This document shows, piece after piece, positions 63,183 through 64,000 of a stretch of 64,000 bases of DNA (within the stretch, counting starts at the first letter, position 1; the number at the start of each line of letters is the position of its first letter). The notes beneath the pieces are model-generated. The model was not told the DNA's origin. It made no database searches and worked only from the letters and a program-made list of their open reading frames with translations. The translations under genes were made by a program, and so were the position numbers. The DNA is from Gavia stellata (Eukaryota; Chordata; Aves; Gaviiformes; Gaviidae), in contig NC_082597.1 of assembly GCF_030936135.1 (NCBI RefSeq), forward strand, positions 73,390,495 through 73,454,494. The letters run 5' to 3'.

Positions 63183-64000
63183 CTATTTAAACAAGTGAAA
63201 CTTCCATGTTAAAATGAAGAAGGAGACCGTCAAAGCTACTCATAAGGGAAAACTGTATTTGGCAAACACTCATACAGTGCCTGTGACTGAATAATTTAAC
63301 TACAGTCAGAAATGCATCTATACTAGTTTCCTTGCACACCCAAAACATCTGCCAAAGTCAACAGCAGTTGGGAACTGCTTGGAGAGTGAGCTAGAGGGTA
63401 AGACTGAAATGATTCATCGAAAATTGCAATCTAGAGTTGCAATCTAGTTCCAACACCAAAAAAAAAAAAAAAAAAAAAAAAAAGCAGGGTTTTGATACAG
63501 CCTCCCTAGCTGAGAGAGAAACTCAACAAGAAGATAAGCTAGTGGATCATATCTTGGTGCACACTGAGCATCACAGAAAGGAGGAACAGACTTTCAGTTT
63601 TGATATGAGATTACTGAACATGGTCTCACGCTTCTTTGCTGTTTGATACTTTAATGAAGCAAAGACTGAAGGAAAGTCATTTGGGAATTAGCTGTCTGAA
63701 AAACAACCCAGCAGTGCAACACAGATAAGATGTGCAATAGCTTTGGATGCATATCTTCAAAACACTGGTAACAGAGGGCAACAGCAATACTCAAGGTCTG
63801 GGATATTTCTGTGTGGCAGGTTTTAAAGAAAATGGTGCAGCCGCTGTGAAAGATGAGCACTGAGTTAAGGAACAGAAGTATGGCTAGATGTATTTTAAGA
63901 TGTTTCTTCTATAATAATTACATAAATTCTAGTCTAATTAAGTCACTGCAGTTAAACAAGGCAACTGAGAATTGAAGACATGATAAAGTGGAACCACAGA
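63183..64000 (-). other. Intron of the SLCO1A2-like gene running out of the window
   Basis: No OATP-like coding segment. The next exon expected upstream (about 165 nt, TM7) is not present before base 64000. Confidence 0.7.
63458..63483 (+). repeat. A26 homopolymer
   Basis: Twenty-six A residues preceded by two copies of ttgcaatctag within 40 nt. Confidence 0.9.

Noticed and set aside
1-64000. CRISPR arrays, operons, tRNA or rRNA genes
   Set aside because: No regularly spaced repeats, cloverleaf-like sequence or rRNA segments were seen. The window is typical vertebrate chromosomal DNA.

Overview
This window looks like nuclear DNA of a bird or other sauropsid. It is AT-rich and non-coding for most of its length. 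It contains short exons with consensus vertebrate splice sites, a truncated CR1 retrotransposon of avian type, and simple repeats. There is no bacterial-style gene packing. All coding sequence I can support belongs to one family: organic anion transporting polypeptides (OATP1, SLCO1 genes). These are 12-membrane-segment carriers for bile salts, thyroid hormones, steroid conjugates and pigments.

Layout: (1) 1-11.76 kb, + strand: the 3' two thirds of an SLCO1C1-like gene, with eight coding exons from 911 to 10707, a 3' UTR and poly(A) signals. Its 5' exons lie left of the window. (2) 11.76-22.26 kb: intergenic, with a dead SLCO exon at 19858-19976 on the + strand and a dispersed duplication of a 3'-UTR segment near 13.6 kb. 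(3) 22.26-42.58 kb, - strand: a complete SLCO1 gene with 14 coding exons, a 2115-nt reading frame and 704 residues. It is most like the gene called SLCO1B3 in birds. (4) 42.58-57.92 kb: 15 kb of intergenic or 5'-flanking DNA with microsatellites, a 20-G run and a GC-rich patch, but no recognisable gene. (5) 57.92-64 kb, - strand: the last six coding exons of an SLCO1A2-like gene, whose 5' exons lie to the right.

Exon boundaries were placed by hand from splice sites, phase continuity and agreement among the three paralogues. Homologous exons have nearly the same lengths (196, 163-166, 182-185, 65 and 118 nt) and identical phases, and all frames close exactly. The order 1C1(+), dead SLCO exon(+), SLCO1(-), 1A2(-) resembles the mammalian cluster 1C1-1B-1A2. 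The dead exon sits where mammals keep their + strand SLCO1B genes. Other points of interest are a GC-AG intron in the SLCO1C1-like gene, a CR1 copy abutting a splice donor, and an altered extracellular-loop/TM7 motif in the middle gene. Paralogue names rest on remembered family features, not on a database search.
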